From positions 62,001 to 126,000 of the forward strand of contig NZ_JADPKA010000097.1 of NCBI RefSeq assembly GCF_023073715.1: a stretch of 64,000 nucleotides of DNA, written 5' to 3'. Made by a program: the position numbers and the translations under genes. This document shows positions 34,337-43,076 of this stretch, in pieces (within the stretch, counting starts at the first letter, position 1; each line of letters begins with the position of its first letter). The DNA comes from Bradyrhizobium sp. 164 (GTDB lineage: Bacteria; Pseudomonadota; Alphaproteobacteria; Rhizobiales; Xanthobacteraceae). The notes under the pieces are model-generated. The model searched no databases and had not been told where the DNA came from. It worked only from the letters and a program-made list of their open reading frames with translations.

Positions 34337-35725
34337 ATGACAATCACGTTACCTGCCGCAGCGCGCAAGCCCGATCACACCATTTCCGATGGCCTGCCGG
34401 CCGCGCAGCGGCGCTGGGCCATCGCCGCGATCTTCACCGCGCTGGCGATGGCCTCGCTCGACACCGCGATCGCCAACATCGCCCTGCCCGCCATTGCCGC
34501 CGACCTGCATGTCACGCCGGAGCAATCGGTCTGGGTCGTCAACGTCTATCAGATCGCGCTGGTGGCGACGCTGCTGCCGCTCGGGGCGCTCGGCGAGATC
34601 GTCGGGCACCAGCGCATCTATCTCGGCGGCCTGATCCTGTTCACCATCGCCTCGCTGTTCTGCGCGGTGGCCTGGTCGCTGGACAGCCTGCTCGTCGCGC
34701 GCACGCTGCAAGGCCTAGGGGCCAGCGGCATCATGAGCGTCAACACTGCCTTGGTCCGCTTCGTCTATCCCGGCCGGATGCAGGGCCGCGGCTTCGGCCA
34801 CAACGCGCTGGTGGTTGCGACCGCCTTCACCTTCGGGCCGTCCATTGCGTCGGCGATCCTCGCGCTCGGCCCGTGGCCATGGCTGTTCGCCGTCAATATC
34901 CCGTTCGGCCTGGTCGCGATCGGCATCGGCTTTGCAATGCTGCCGAAGACTCCGCGCGCCGACCACGGTTTTGACTTTCTCGGCGCGATGCTGGCGTCCG
35001 CCTGTCTCGGCCTGTTCATCACCGGGATCGGCAGCGCCGCGCATAATTTGTCGCCGGTGGTCGTCGGCATCGAGTTGGTCTCGGCGCTCGCGCTCGGAAT
35101 CATCCTGACGCGCCGCCATGCCGGCCATCCCGCGCCGATGCTGCCGATCGACCTGTTCAGCCGGCCGATGTTCGCGCTGTCGGCGGCAACCGCGGTGTGC
35201 TCATTCGCCGTGCAGGGCCTCGCCTTCGTCTCGCTGCCGTTCTACTTCGAGGACGTGCTCGGGCGCTCGCAGGTCGAGACCGGATTCTTCATGACGCCAT
35301 GGCCGCTGGTGGTCGGCATCATGGCGCCGATCGCCGGGCGCCTGTCCGACCGCCACGCGGTCGGGCTGCTCGGCGGCATCGGCCTCGTGCTGCTCGGCCT
35401 CGGCATGGCGCTGCTGGCGATGCTGCCGGCCAATCCCGCCATTGCTGACATCATCTGGCGGATGGTGATCTGCGGCATGGGATTCGGCTTCTTCCAGGCG
35501 CCGAACATGAAGGCGGTCATGTCGAGCGCGCCGCCGCATCGCAGCGGTAGCGCCTCCGGCATCGTCGCCACCGCGCGCCTGACCGGGCAGACCACGGGCG
35601 CGGCGCTCGCCGCGGCCTGCTTCGCGCTCGCGGGCCACGACGGCGCGACATTGGCGCTGGCGCTCGGCGCAGGCTTTGCCGCGCTCGGCAGCGTGATGAG
35701 CTTCCTGCGTCTGGCGGTGAAGTAA
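34337..35725 (+). CDS. MFS transporter, DHA2 (EmrB/QacA) type
   Basis: A 462-residue drug:proton antiporter type carrier with about fourteen helices. The DHA2 motif DTAIANIALPAIAADLHVTPEQSVWVVNVYQI is present near residues 38-70, together with GFGHNALVVATAFTFGPSIASAI. The ATG at 34337 is preferred over the 34001 start because the extra 112 residues look non-coding (a Cys/Arg-rich stretch). No TetR-type repressor or membrane fusion partner lies beside it. Substrates unknown. Confidence 0.88.
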   Translation: MTITLPAAARKPDHTISDGLPAAQRRWAIAAIFTALAMASLDTAIANIALPAIAADLHVTPEQSVWVVNVYQIALVATLLPLGALGEIVGHQRIYLGGLILFTIASLFCAVAWSLDSLLVARTLQGLGASGIMSVNTALVRFVYPGRMQGRGFGHNALVVATAFTFGPSIASAILALGPWPWLFAVNIPFGLVAIGIGFAMLPKTPRADHGFDFLGAMLASACLGLFITGIGSAAHNLSPVVVGIELVSALALGIILTRRHAGHPAPMLPIDLFSRPMFALSAATAVCSFAVQGLAFVSLPFYFEDVLGRSQVETGFFMTPWPLVVGIMAPIAGRLSDRHAVGLLGGIGLVLLGLGMALLAMLPANPAIADIIWRMVICGMGFGFFQAPNMKAVMSSAPPHRSGSASGIVATARLTGQTTGAALAAACFALAGHDGATLALALGAGFAALGSVMSFLRLAVK

Positions 35726-35742
35726 GCTCCCGAGCCCAGGGG

Positions 35743-37347
35743 TCAAGCCGCCGTCACGTCGGCAGTCGCCGGAGTGACGGTTTCGTTGTCCAGCGCCGCC
35801 AGGCGCTCATCGATGGCAGCGATGACCTTGCGCGAGAACGGTCCGAGATGGGCGTAGGCGGCGATCATCTGCACGGCGATGCGCGCCGATGAGGTATCGC
35901 GCTTGGCGCAGTTCATGAAGGTCTGCCACAGCGGCCCGCGCGCCTCGGGAAGGGCGGTGACCACACGGTGCACCGTTTCCATCGCGCCGAGCTTGGCGCG
36001 CTTGTCGCCTTCCGCGAGCTCGTGGCGCTGCCGCGAACGGTCAAGCAGCGTCATCAGGCGGTCGACGCGTCCTGCATAGGCCGAAGGGCTGTAGATGTGC
36101 TCGAGTACCCGCTTGTAATCCGTCAGGATGTCGCGCAGCGGGCGCACCGGATCGAAGTTGATCCCCGCCGTGCACTGATCGGCGCCGATGGTCGGCGCCA
36201 CATCGTGGCCCGGGTGTAGCCGGCCTTCCCGCTCCAGGCGGCGCGTCAGCTGCGTGTTCGGCAAGGCATAGAGCAGGCCGACCATGCTGACGGGGATCGC
36301 TGCCTCTTCGATAAAATCGATCATCGCCTCCGCCATCGAGACCTTCTCGTTGTCGAATCCGACGATGAAGCCCGCGGTGACGAGAATGCCGGCGGCGTAG
36401 ATCTTGTGGATGCTCTCGGCGATATTGCGCCGCGTGTTCTGCTTCTTCCGCATCGCGACCAGCGTCGCCGGATCAGGGCTCTCAATGCCGACGAAGATGC
36501 CAAAGAAATTGGCCGCCCCCATCAGCTCCAGGAGCTCCGGATCGTCGGCGAGGTTGACCGAGGCTTCAGTGGAGAATTCGAACGGATAGCCGTGGGCGCG
36601 CTGCCATTCGGCGAGCTGGGGCAGGAACAGCCGCAGCGACTTCTTGTTGCCGATGAAGTTGTCGTCGACGAAGTCGAGATGGCCCCGATAGCCCATCTGG
36701 TAGAGCATATCGAGCTCGCGCAGGATCTGCTCGTTGGTCTTGGTCCGCGGCACGCGTCCGTAGAGCTCGATGATGTCGCAGAACTCGCAGGTGAACGGAC
36801 ATCCGCGGGAATACTGCACACCGAGATAGAGGTAGTCCTCGAACTTGAGCAGGTCGAAACGCGGAACCGGCGTCGTGGTGACGTCGGCCTGGAATTTCGG
36901 CGCGGTGAAGACGCCGGACCGGGCGCCGTTGTCCCAGGCCGCAATGAATTCGTCGATGACGCTCTCGGCCTCGCCGAGCACCCGGAAGTCGGCCCGCTCA
37001 TAGATGTGGGGGCTCGAGGTGGGATCGGGACCGCCGACGACCACCGGCTTGCCGGCGGCGCGGCAGAGCTCGATCAGGCGCAGCGTGTCGGCCTGCTGCG
37101 GCAGCATTCCGCCGGTGAAGACGACGTCGGCCCAAGCGAGATCGTCGTCGCTGAAAGGCGCCGTGTTGCAATCGATCAGCCGGACCGTCCAGCTCTTGGG
37201 GAGCATTGCGGCGACGGTGATCAGGCCCAAAGGGGCGGCAGGTCGCTTGACGCCCAGCACTTTGCAGGATTCGCCAAAGCTCCAGAAGGACTCTGCCGAG
37301 AACAGCGGGTAGAGCATCAGTACGTTGCAGGGACTCGGCACGTTCAT
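35743..37347 (-). CDS. B12-binding-domain radical SAM protein (DUF4070/HpnR-like)
   Basis: A 534-residue radical SAM enzyme. The N-terminal cobalamin-binding-like domain (about 8-150) includes PLGLITVAAMLPKSW and VVVGGPDPTSSPHIY. The [4Fe-4S] motif is Cys183-x3-Cys187-x2-Cys190 in SRGCPFTCEFCD. The C-terminal part continues to residue 534 with the DUF4070-type region. The layout is that of hopanoid C-2 methylase HpnR and close relatives, but no hopanoid genes are nearby, so the methyl acceptor is open. The ATG at 37347 has AGGAG six bases upstream; the longer frame is unlikely. The gene is divergent from the molybdenum hydroxylase genes. Confidence 0.82.
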   Translation of the reverse strand: MNVPSPCNVLMLYPLFSAESFWSFGESCKVLGVKRPAAPLGLITVAAMLPKSWTVRLIDCNTAPFSDDDLAWADVVFTGGMLPQQADTLRLIELCRAAGKPVVVGGPDPTSSPHIYERADFRVLGEAESVIDEFIAAWDNGARSGVFTAPKFQADVTTTPVPRFDLLKFEDYLYLGVQYSRGCPFTCEFCDIIELYGRVPRTKTNEQILRELDMLYQMGYRGHLDFVDDNFIGNKKSLRLFLPQLAEWQRAHGYPFEFSTEASVNLADDPELLELMGAANFFGIFVGIESPDPATLVAMRKKQNTRRNIAESIHKIYAAGILVTAGFIVGFDNEKVSMAEAMIDFIEEAAIPVSMVGLLYALPNTQLTRRLEREGRLHPGHDVAPTIGADQCTAGINFDPVRPLRDILTDYKRVLEHIYSPSAYAGRVDRLMTLLDRSRQRHELAEGDKRAKLGAMETVHRVVTALPEARGPLWQTFMNCAKRDTSSARIAVQMIAAYAHLGPFSRKVIAAIDERLAALDNETVTPATADVTAA

Positions 37348-37677
37348 GGAACTCCTGTTGGCGGCGGCGCAGTGTACCAAAGTGCCTGCGTCTTGCATCC
37401 CGCAAAAGGGACAAACTGTCGCCGCTGTGCGGCGGCGGTCCGGCCCGGAACCGGCGTTCACGGCCGGACGTCGCCTTCAGCCGCGGATTGGCGCCCACCG
37501 AAGAGGCGTCAACCCGAATCGATCGAGAAGGGATGAGGCAAAACAGCGCTCCGGTCCATCCTCTCGAGCGGCAGCGCAACAGATACCCTCGGACTGTTGA
37601 TTTGAACAGTTCCAGTTTGCCCGACACATTGCGTCCCTGAGTTCAATCGGTGGATTGGGCCAATCAGGGGACTTGCG
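37348..37677. promoter_or_regulatory. Divergent intergenic region between radical SAM and molybdenum hydroxylase genes
   Basis: About 330 bases that must contain both promoters. I see no clear -35/-10 pair, no EcfG-type pair (a lone GGAAC near 37448 has no matching GTT), and no repeat family member. Confidence 0.4.
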
Positions 37678-38127
<450 letters not shown>

Positions 38128-38138
38128 GGAAATCCCAC

Positions 38139-40325
38139 ATGAATAAGCATGTTTCGCCGCGGCTCAACCGCCGCGCCTTCGTCATCGGCACGGCCGCGGT
38201 CGGCGCCGGCCTCGCAATCGGCCTCGACATCCCGTTCGGCGGCCCCGCCGTGGTCCGCGCCGCCGACGGCTCGCCTGAGGTCGGCGCCTGGGTCGTGGTC
38301 CGGCCGGACGACACGGTCGTGATCCGCATCGCCCGTTCGGAAATGGGTCAGGGCTCGCTGACCGGCCTCGCCCAGCTCGTCGCCGAGGAGCTCGAATGCG
38401 ACTGGACCAAGGTCACGACCGAATATCCAACTCCGGGCCAGAGCGTCGCCCGCAAGCGTGTCTGGGGCGATTTCTCGACCGGCGGCAGCCGCGGCATCCG
38501 CTCCTCGCAGGACTATGTCCGCAAGGGTGGCGCCACCGCGCGCGTGATGCTGATCCAGGCCGCCGCCGATGCGTGGAAAGTGCCGGCATCCGAATGCACG
38601 GCCGCGAACAGCGTCATTACCCACACGCCCTCGGGCAGGACGACGACCTACGGCAAGGTCGCCGAGGCTGCGGCCAAGCTTAGTCCACCGGCGGACGTCA
38701 AGCTGAAGGATCCGAAGGACTGGAAGCTGATCGGCAAGGGCGTGAAGCGGCTCGACACCGCCGACAAGACCACCGGCGCCATGATCTACGGCATCGACGT
38801 CAAGCTGCCGGGCATGTTGAACGCCGCAATCAAGGACTGCCCGGTGTTCGGCGGCAAGCTGAAGAGCTTTGACGAAGCCAAGGTCTCCGGCATGAAGGGC
38901 GTCAAGAAGGTCGTCAAGGTCGGCGATACCGCGGTTGCCGTGGTTGCCGACACCTGGTGGCACGCCAAGACCGCGCTGGAGGCGCTGCCGATCGTCTGGG
39001 ACGAGGGCGACAACGCCAAGGTCTCCAGCGAGTCCATTGCGAAATGGCTGGCTGAAGGCCTCGACGACGCGCAGCCGGCCTATGTCGGCAACAAGAACGG
39101 CGACGCCAAAGCGGCAATCGCCGGTGCCGCCAAGAAGATCGAGGCCGTCTATAGCTACCCGTACCAGAACCATGCCACCATGGAGCCGATGAACGCCACG
39201 GCGCTCTACACCGCGGACAAATGCGAGGTCTGGTGCGGCACGCAGAATGGCGAGGCTGCGTTCGCGGCGGTGCTGGAGGCGTCGGGATTGCCGGCGGAGA
39301 AGTGCGACGTGCACAAGGTGATGCTCGGCGGCGGCTTCGGCCGGCGCGGCCAGACCGACTATGTCCGCCAGGCGGTCATGATCGCCAAGCAGATGCCGGG
39401 CACACCGATCAAGCTGTTGTGGTCGCGCGAAGAGGACATGGCGCACGGCAAGTATCACCCGATCACCCAGTGCAAGATGACCGGCGCGTTCGACGCCAAC
39501 AACAATCTGGTCGCGCTGCACTACCGCCTGTCCGGCCAATCGATCCTGTTCTCGCTGCGCCCCGAAGCGTTGCAGAATGGCATGGATCCGGCCGCATTCC
39601 AGGGCGTCGCCCAATCCGGCGAGGCCGCGTTCGGCTACTCGGTGCCGAACTTGCTGATCGAGCACGCGATGCGTAACCCGCACGTCCCGCCCGGCTTCTG
39701 GCGCGGCGTCAACGTCAATCACAACGCGATCTATATGGAATGCTTCATGGACGAGCTGGCCGAGGCCGCAGGCCAGGACCCGCTCGAATTCCGCCGCAAG
39801 CTGATGGGCAATCACCCCAAGCACCTCCCGGTGCTTAACGCCGTTGCCGAGAAGATCGGCTGGAGCACGCCCGCGCCGCAGGGCGTCTATCGCGGCATCG
39901 CGCAGGTCATGGGCTATGGCAGCTATGTCGCCGGCGCCGCCGAAATCTCGGTGACCGATGGCAGCAAGATCAAGGTGCATCGAATCGTCGCCTCCACCGA
40001 TCCCGGCTATGTCGTCAATCCGGCGCAGGTGGAGCGGCAGATCGCTGGCTCCTTCGTCTATGGCCTCTCCGCGCTGTTCTACGGCGGCTGCACCGTCAAG
40101 GACGGCAAGATCGAGCAAACCAACTTCGACACCTACAACTCGATGCGCATCAACGAGATGCCGAAGGTCGAAACTGTGATGGTGCCGAGCGGCGGGTTCT
40201 GGGGCGGCGTCGGCGAGCCGACCATCGGCGTCGCGGCGCCGGCGGTGCTCAACGCCTACTTCGCGGCAACGGGCAAGCGCATCCGCTCGGTGCCGCTGCG
40301 CGACCAGAACATCACCTTCGCCTAA
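38139..40325 (+). CDS. Molybdopterin-binding subunit of a xanthine dehydrogenase-family enzyme (IorB-like)
   Basis: A 728-residue periplasmic molybdenum hydroxylase subunit. The N-terminus MNKHVSPRLNRRAFVIGTAA carries a twin-arginine signal, so the folded enzyme is exported by Tat. Conserved segments are MGQGSLTGLAQLVAEEL, GGGFGRRGQTDYVRQAV, and GGVGEPTIGVAAPAV, whose glutamate is the expected general base at the Mo site. No FAD (CoxM-like) subunit is encoded, as for IorB and cytochrome-linked aldehyde dehydrogenases. Substrate could be an aldehyde or N-heterocycle. A strong terminator follows, then the sox genes. Confidence 0.9.
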   Translation: MNKHVSPRLNRRAFVIGTAAVGAGLAIGLDIPFGGPAVVRAADGSPEVGAWVVVRPDDTVVIRIARSEMGQGSLTGLAQLVAEELECDWTKVTTEYPTPGQSVARKRVWGDFSTGGSRGIRSSQDYVRKGGATARVMLIQAAADAWKVPASECTAANSVITHTPSGRTTTYGKVAEAAAKLSPPADVKLKDPKDWKLIGKGVKRLDTADKTTGAMIYGIDVKLPGMLNAAIKDCPVFGGKLKSFDEAKVSGMKGVKKVVKVGDTAVAVVADTWWHAKTALEALPIVWDEGDNAKVSSESIAKWLAEGLDDAQPAYVGNKNGDAKAAIAGAAKKIEAVYSYPYQNHATMEPMNATALYTADKCEVWCGTQNGEAAFAAVLEASGLPAEKCDVHKVMLGGGFGRRGQTDYVRQAVMIAKQMPGTPIKLLWSREEDMAHGKYHPITQCKMTGAFDANNNLVALHYRLSGQSILFSLRPEALQNGMDPAAFQGVAQSGEAAFGYSVPNLLIEHAMRNPHVPPGFWRGVNVNHNAIYMECFMDELAEAAGQDPLEFRRKLMGNHPKHLPVLNAVAEKIGWSTPAPQGVYRGIAQVMGYGSYVAGAAEISVTDGSKIKVHRIVASTDPGYVVNPAQVERQIAGSFVYGLSALFYGGCTVKDGKIEQTNFDTYNSMRINEMPKVETVMVPSGGFWGGVGEPTIGVAAPAVLNAYFAATGKRIRSVPLRDQNITFA

Positions 40326-40331
40326 GAGAGC

Positions 40332-40366
40332 GCTGCGGCTGCCACAACGGCAGCCGCAGCATTTTT
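40332..40366 (+). terminator. Strong intrinsic terminator between Mo-hydroxylase and sox genes
   Basis: A perfect 12-base-pair stem (GCTGCGGCTGCC at 40332-40343, GGCAGCCGCAGC at 40349-40360) with a five-base loop is followed by ATTTTT. It starts seven bases after the Mo-subunit stop. The next gene starts 14 bases after the tail, leaving almost no room for a new promoter; this suggests attenuation or partial read-through rather than a full stop. Confidence 0.85.
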
Positions 40367-40379
40367 CCGGACAAGTCTC

Positions 40380-41651
40380 ATGAATGCGCCGGTGACACGG
40401 CGGAATGCCGTCCTCGGCATCACCGCTGCGGCCACATCGCTCGCCGCACCTTCGATCCTGCGGGCGCAATCGGCGGGCCGCGTCGTCGTGGTCGGCGGCG
40501 GCTTTGGCGGCGCGGCCTGTGCCCGCGCGCTCAAGCGTGTCGATACGAAATTGCAGGTGACCCTGATCGAGCCGAACAATATCTTCATCTCCTGCCCCTT
40601 CAGCAACGAGGTGATCGCGGGCCTGCGCGAGATCGAGGCGCAGCAGTTCGGGTACGACAAGCTCACCGCCCAGGGCATCAGCGTCGTCGCCCAGGCTGCG
40701 ACGACCATCGACACGCAAAAGCGCAGCGTGACGGCGGCCGATGGGGAAGCGTTCGGTTATGACCATCTCGTGCTATCCCCAGGCATCGACTTCCATGTCG
40801 AAGCGCTGCCCGGCTACGACGACGCCGCATCGGAAAAGATGCCGCACGGCTGGAAGGCGGGTGCGCAGACCCTGCTGCTGCGCAGGCAATTGGAGGCGAT
40901 GGCGGACGGCGGCACCGTCGCGATCGCAATTCCCGCCAATCCCTTGCGCTGTCCGCCAGCACCTTACGAGCGGGCCAGCCTGATTGCGCATTATCTCAAG
41001 ACGAACAAGCCGCGCTCGAAGGTGCTGATCCTCGACGCCAAGGACAGTTTCTCACAGCAGCGGCTGTTCGAAAAGGCATGGAAGGAGCTCTACGGCGATA
41101 TGATCGATCGCGTCGCGCTGTCGCAAGGCGGTCGCGTCACCTCGGTCGATGCCGCAACCAGAACCATCGTCACCGAATTCGGCAACTACACCCCTGATGT
41201 TGCCAACGTTATTCCGCCGCAGCGCGCCGGGCGCATTGCCGAAATCGCAGGCGCTGCGGACGCGACCGGCTGGTGCCCGATTGATCCCGTCACCTTCGAA
41301 TCAAAGCTCGTCAAGAATGTCCACGTCATTGGCGACGCCTGCCTCGGCGGCGGCATTCCCAAATCGGCTTCCGCTGCAAGCGCGCAAGGCAGGGCTTGCG
41401 CCGCTGCCATCGTGAACCTCCTTGCCGGCCGTGCGCCGGAGACGCCACGGCTGACCGGCGTCTGCTACAACATTGTCGCTCCCGGCTACGGCTTTTCGCT
41501 TGCCGGCAATTACCAGCCGAAGGGCGACATCTTTGCGGAGGTCGAAGGCGGCGCGACCAGCCCCGTTGACGCGCCGCGCGAGCTGCGTGCGCGCGAGGCG
41601 ATTGAGGCCGAGCATTGGTTTCAAAGCATCACGGCGGACACCTTTGGATGA
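40380..41651 (+). CDS. soxF: Sulfide dehydrogenase flavoprotein subunit, FccB/SoxF type
   Basis: A 423-residue flavoprotein. The N-terminus carries a twin-arginine-like signal (VTRRNAVLGITAAATSLAAPSILRAQ). The FAD motif VVVVGGGFGGAACARAL follows at about residues 34-51. Family segments are FISCPFSNEVI, LRCPPAPYERASL and VHVIGDACLGGGIPKS. In flavocytochrome c sulfide dehydrogenases these cysteines include the redox disulfide. A cytochrome partner such as soxX-like protein or FccA would accept electrons; FccA is not adjacent. It leads the sox group. Confidence 0.87.
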   Translation: MNAPVTRRNAVLGITAAATSLAAPSILRAQSAGRVVVVGGGFGGAACARALKRVDTKLQVTLIEPNNIFISCPFSNEVIAGLREIEAQQFGYDKLTAQGISVVAQAATTIDTQKRSVTAADGEAFGYDHLVLSPGIDFHVEALPGYDDAASEKMPHGWKAGAQTLLLRRQLEAMADGGTVAIAIPANPLRCPPAPYERASLIAHYLKTNKPRSKVLILDAKDSFSQQRLFEKAWKELYGDMIDRVALSQGGRVTSVDAATRTIVTEFGNYTPDVANVIPPQRAGRIAEIAGAADATGWCPIDPVTFESKLVKNVHVIGDACLGGGIPKSASAASAQGRACAAAIVNLLAGRAPETPRLTGVCYNIVAPGYGFSLAGNYQPKGDIFAEVEGGATSPVDAPRELRAREAIEAEHWFQSITADTFG

Positions 41652-41687
41652 GATTCGGTCCGCTTGCCAGCCACGAACACGGTGCGC

Positions 41688-41806
41688 TCCCTCCCCCGCC
41701 TGCGGGGGAGGGCTGGGGAGAGGGTGTCTCCGCAATCAAGAACCCCCAAGAGGAAAGAGCCCTCACCCGCGCTTTCGGCGCGACCTCTCCCGCAAGCGGG
41801 AGAGGT
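41688..41806. repeat. Intergenic repeat, CCTCCCCC-GCGGGGGAGG family, copy C, inside the sox operon
   Basis: Terminal hairpins CCCTCCCCCGCCTGCGGGGGAGGG and CCTCTCCCGCAAGCGGGAGAGG bracket the usual block GAGCCCTCACCCGC. It lies between soxF and soxX, so it would be part of the operon mRNA. Copy D at 51253 has nearly the same first hairpin and ending. Confidence 0.78.
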
Positions 41807-41845
41807 AAAAGGGGTTCGCGGCTAGATTTCTCTTCACACAATCGC

Positions 41846-42283
41846 TTGACTGTCGCTGCGCTGGTCGCAGCAAGTCTTGCACTCGCGGGTGTTGCGAAAG
41901 CCGAAAGCCTCGCGCCCTACACAATCATCGGCGACGGCATTCCGGCTTCGCTCACCGGCTCGCCCGGCGATGCCGTGCGCGGCCGCGCGCTGGTGCTGGC
42001 GCGCACGACGACATGCATCCTCTGCCATTCCGGTCCATTCCCGGAAACGCCGTTCCAGGGCGATCTCGCGCCCGATCTCACCGGTGCCGGGAACCGGTGG
42101 ACGGCGAGTCAGTTGCGGCTTCGTCTGGTCGATGCCTCGCGCTTCAACCCGCAGACCATCATGCCGTCCTATTATCGCCATGACGGGCTTGTGCGCGTCG
42201 GGCGCAATTTCGCCGGCGAGCCGATATTATCGGCCGTCGAGATCGAGGACATCGTGGCCTATCTTGCAACGCTCCGAGACTAG
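41846..42283 (+). CDS. soxX: Sulfur oxidation c-type cytochrome SoxX
   Basis: A periplasmic monohaem cytochrome of about 145 residues. A signal peptide (VAALVAASLALAGVAKAES) and the haem motif CILCH (Cys57, Cys60, His61) are seen, with TIMPSYY supplying the likely distal Met. In the Sox system SoxX pairs with SoxA to attach sulfane sulfur to SoxY. The start is uncertain: an in-frame TTG at 41846 precedes the signal peptide, while the open frame continues upstream through repeat C. A better RBS (AGGTAAAAGGGG) lies near 41802. Confidence 0.83.
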   Translation: MTVAALVAASLALAGVAKAESLAPYTIIGDGIPASLTGSPGDAVRGRALVLARTTTCILCHSGPFPETPFQGDLAPDLTGAGNRWTASQLRLRLVDASRFNPQTIMPSYYRHDGLVRVGRNFAGEPILSAVEIEDIVAYLATLRD

Positions 42284-42291
42284 GATCGCTC

Positions 42292-42759
42292 ATGCCAACC
42301 ACGCGACGACAATTCTTAAGCCTCGCCGGCAGCTTGACGGCCGCCGGCACGATCCCGATCGTCACGCTGCGGCCAGTCGAGGCGACACCGCCAATGCTCA
42401 ACACCGCGATCCGCAACGTCGTCGGTGAGGCACAGATTCGCACCGGCAAAATCAAGCTCGACATCCCGCCGCTGGTCGAGAACGGCAATACCGTGCCGTT
42501 GACGGTGAGCGTCGCAAGTCCAATGACGGACGCGGACTACGTCAAGAGCATCCACGTCTTCAACGAGAAGAACCCGCAGCCGAACATTGGCAATTTCCAT
42601 CTCGGTCCCTCCTCCGGCCGCGCCCAGGTCTCGACTCGGATCCGGCTCGCCGACAGCCAGAAGGTGGTCGCGATCGCGCGCCTTTCCGACGACACCTTCT
42701 GGCAGGTCGCCGCCGACGTCGTCGTGACGCTGGCCGCCTGCACAGAGGAGATGAACTGA
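42292..42759 (+). CDS. soxY: Sulfur carrier protein SoxY with variant C-terminus
   Basis: A 155-residue exported protein with a twin-arginine signal (TTRRQFLSLAGSLTAAG). The SoxY domain includes IRTGKIKLDIPPLVENGNTVPLTVSVASPM and NPQPNIGNFHLGPSSGRAQVSTRIRLADSQKVVAIA. In the standard protein the sulfur-carrying Cys lies in a terminal GGCGG. Here the tail is TLAACTEEMN, with Cys150 (the only cysteine) and five residues after it. The stop overlaps the soxZ start by one base (TGATG). Confidence 0.88.
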   Translation: MPTTRRQFLSLAGSLTAAGTIPIVTLRPVEATPPMLNTAIRNVVGEAQIRTGKIKLDIPPLVENGNTVPLTVSVASPMTDADYVKSIHVFNEKNPQPNIGNFHLGPSSGRAQVSTRIRLADSQKVVAIARLSDDTFWQVAADVVVTLAACTEEMN

Positions 42760-43076
42760 TGGCAGCGCTCATCAATGTTCCGGCCAAGGCCAAACGCGGC
42801 GAGATCATCGAGATCCGCACGCTGACTTCACACATCATGGAGACCGGCTTCCGCCACACCGCAGCCGGCGCGCTGGTGCCGCGCGACATCATCACGAGCT
42901 TCACGTGCCGCTACAACGGCACCGAGATCTTCCGCGCGGATCTGTTCCCGGCGATCGCCGCGAACCCTTATCTGTCGTTCTTCACGGTCGCCAAGGACAG
43001 CGGCAAGTTCGAATTCGAATGGATCGGCGACAACGGCTATTCGTCCACCGCATCGGTGTCCATCCTAGTCGAATGA
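42759..43076 (+). CDS. soxZ: Sulfur oxidation protein SoxZ
   Basis: A 105-residue protein matching SoxZ: IEIRTLTSHIMETGFRHTAAGALVPRDIITSFTCRYNG and LSFFTVAKDSGKFEFEWIGDNGYSSTASVSI. SoxZ forms the SoxYZ complex that carries sulfur intermediates in the periplasm; it has no signal and is exported with SoxY. It overlaps soxY by one base and soxA by four (ATGA), indicating a tightly coupled operon. Confidence 0.92.
   Translation: MAALINVPAKAKRGEIIEIRTLTSHIMETGFRHTAAGALVPRDIITSFTCRYNGTEIFRADLFPAIAANPYLSFFTVAKDSGKFEFEWIGDNGYSSTASVSILVE

Noticed and set aside
37440..37470. Possible EcfG promoter before the Mo-hydroxylase genes
   Set aside because: A GGAAC is present but no GTT lies 16-18 bases after it, and it is over 200 bases from the start codon.
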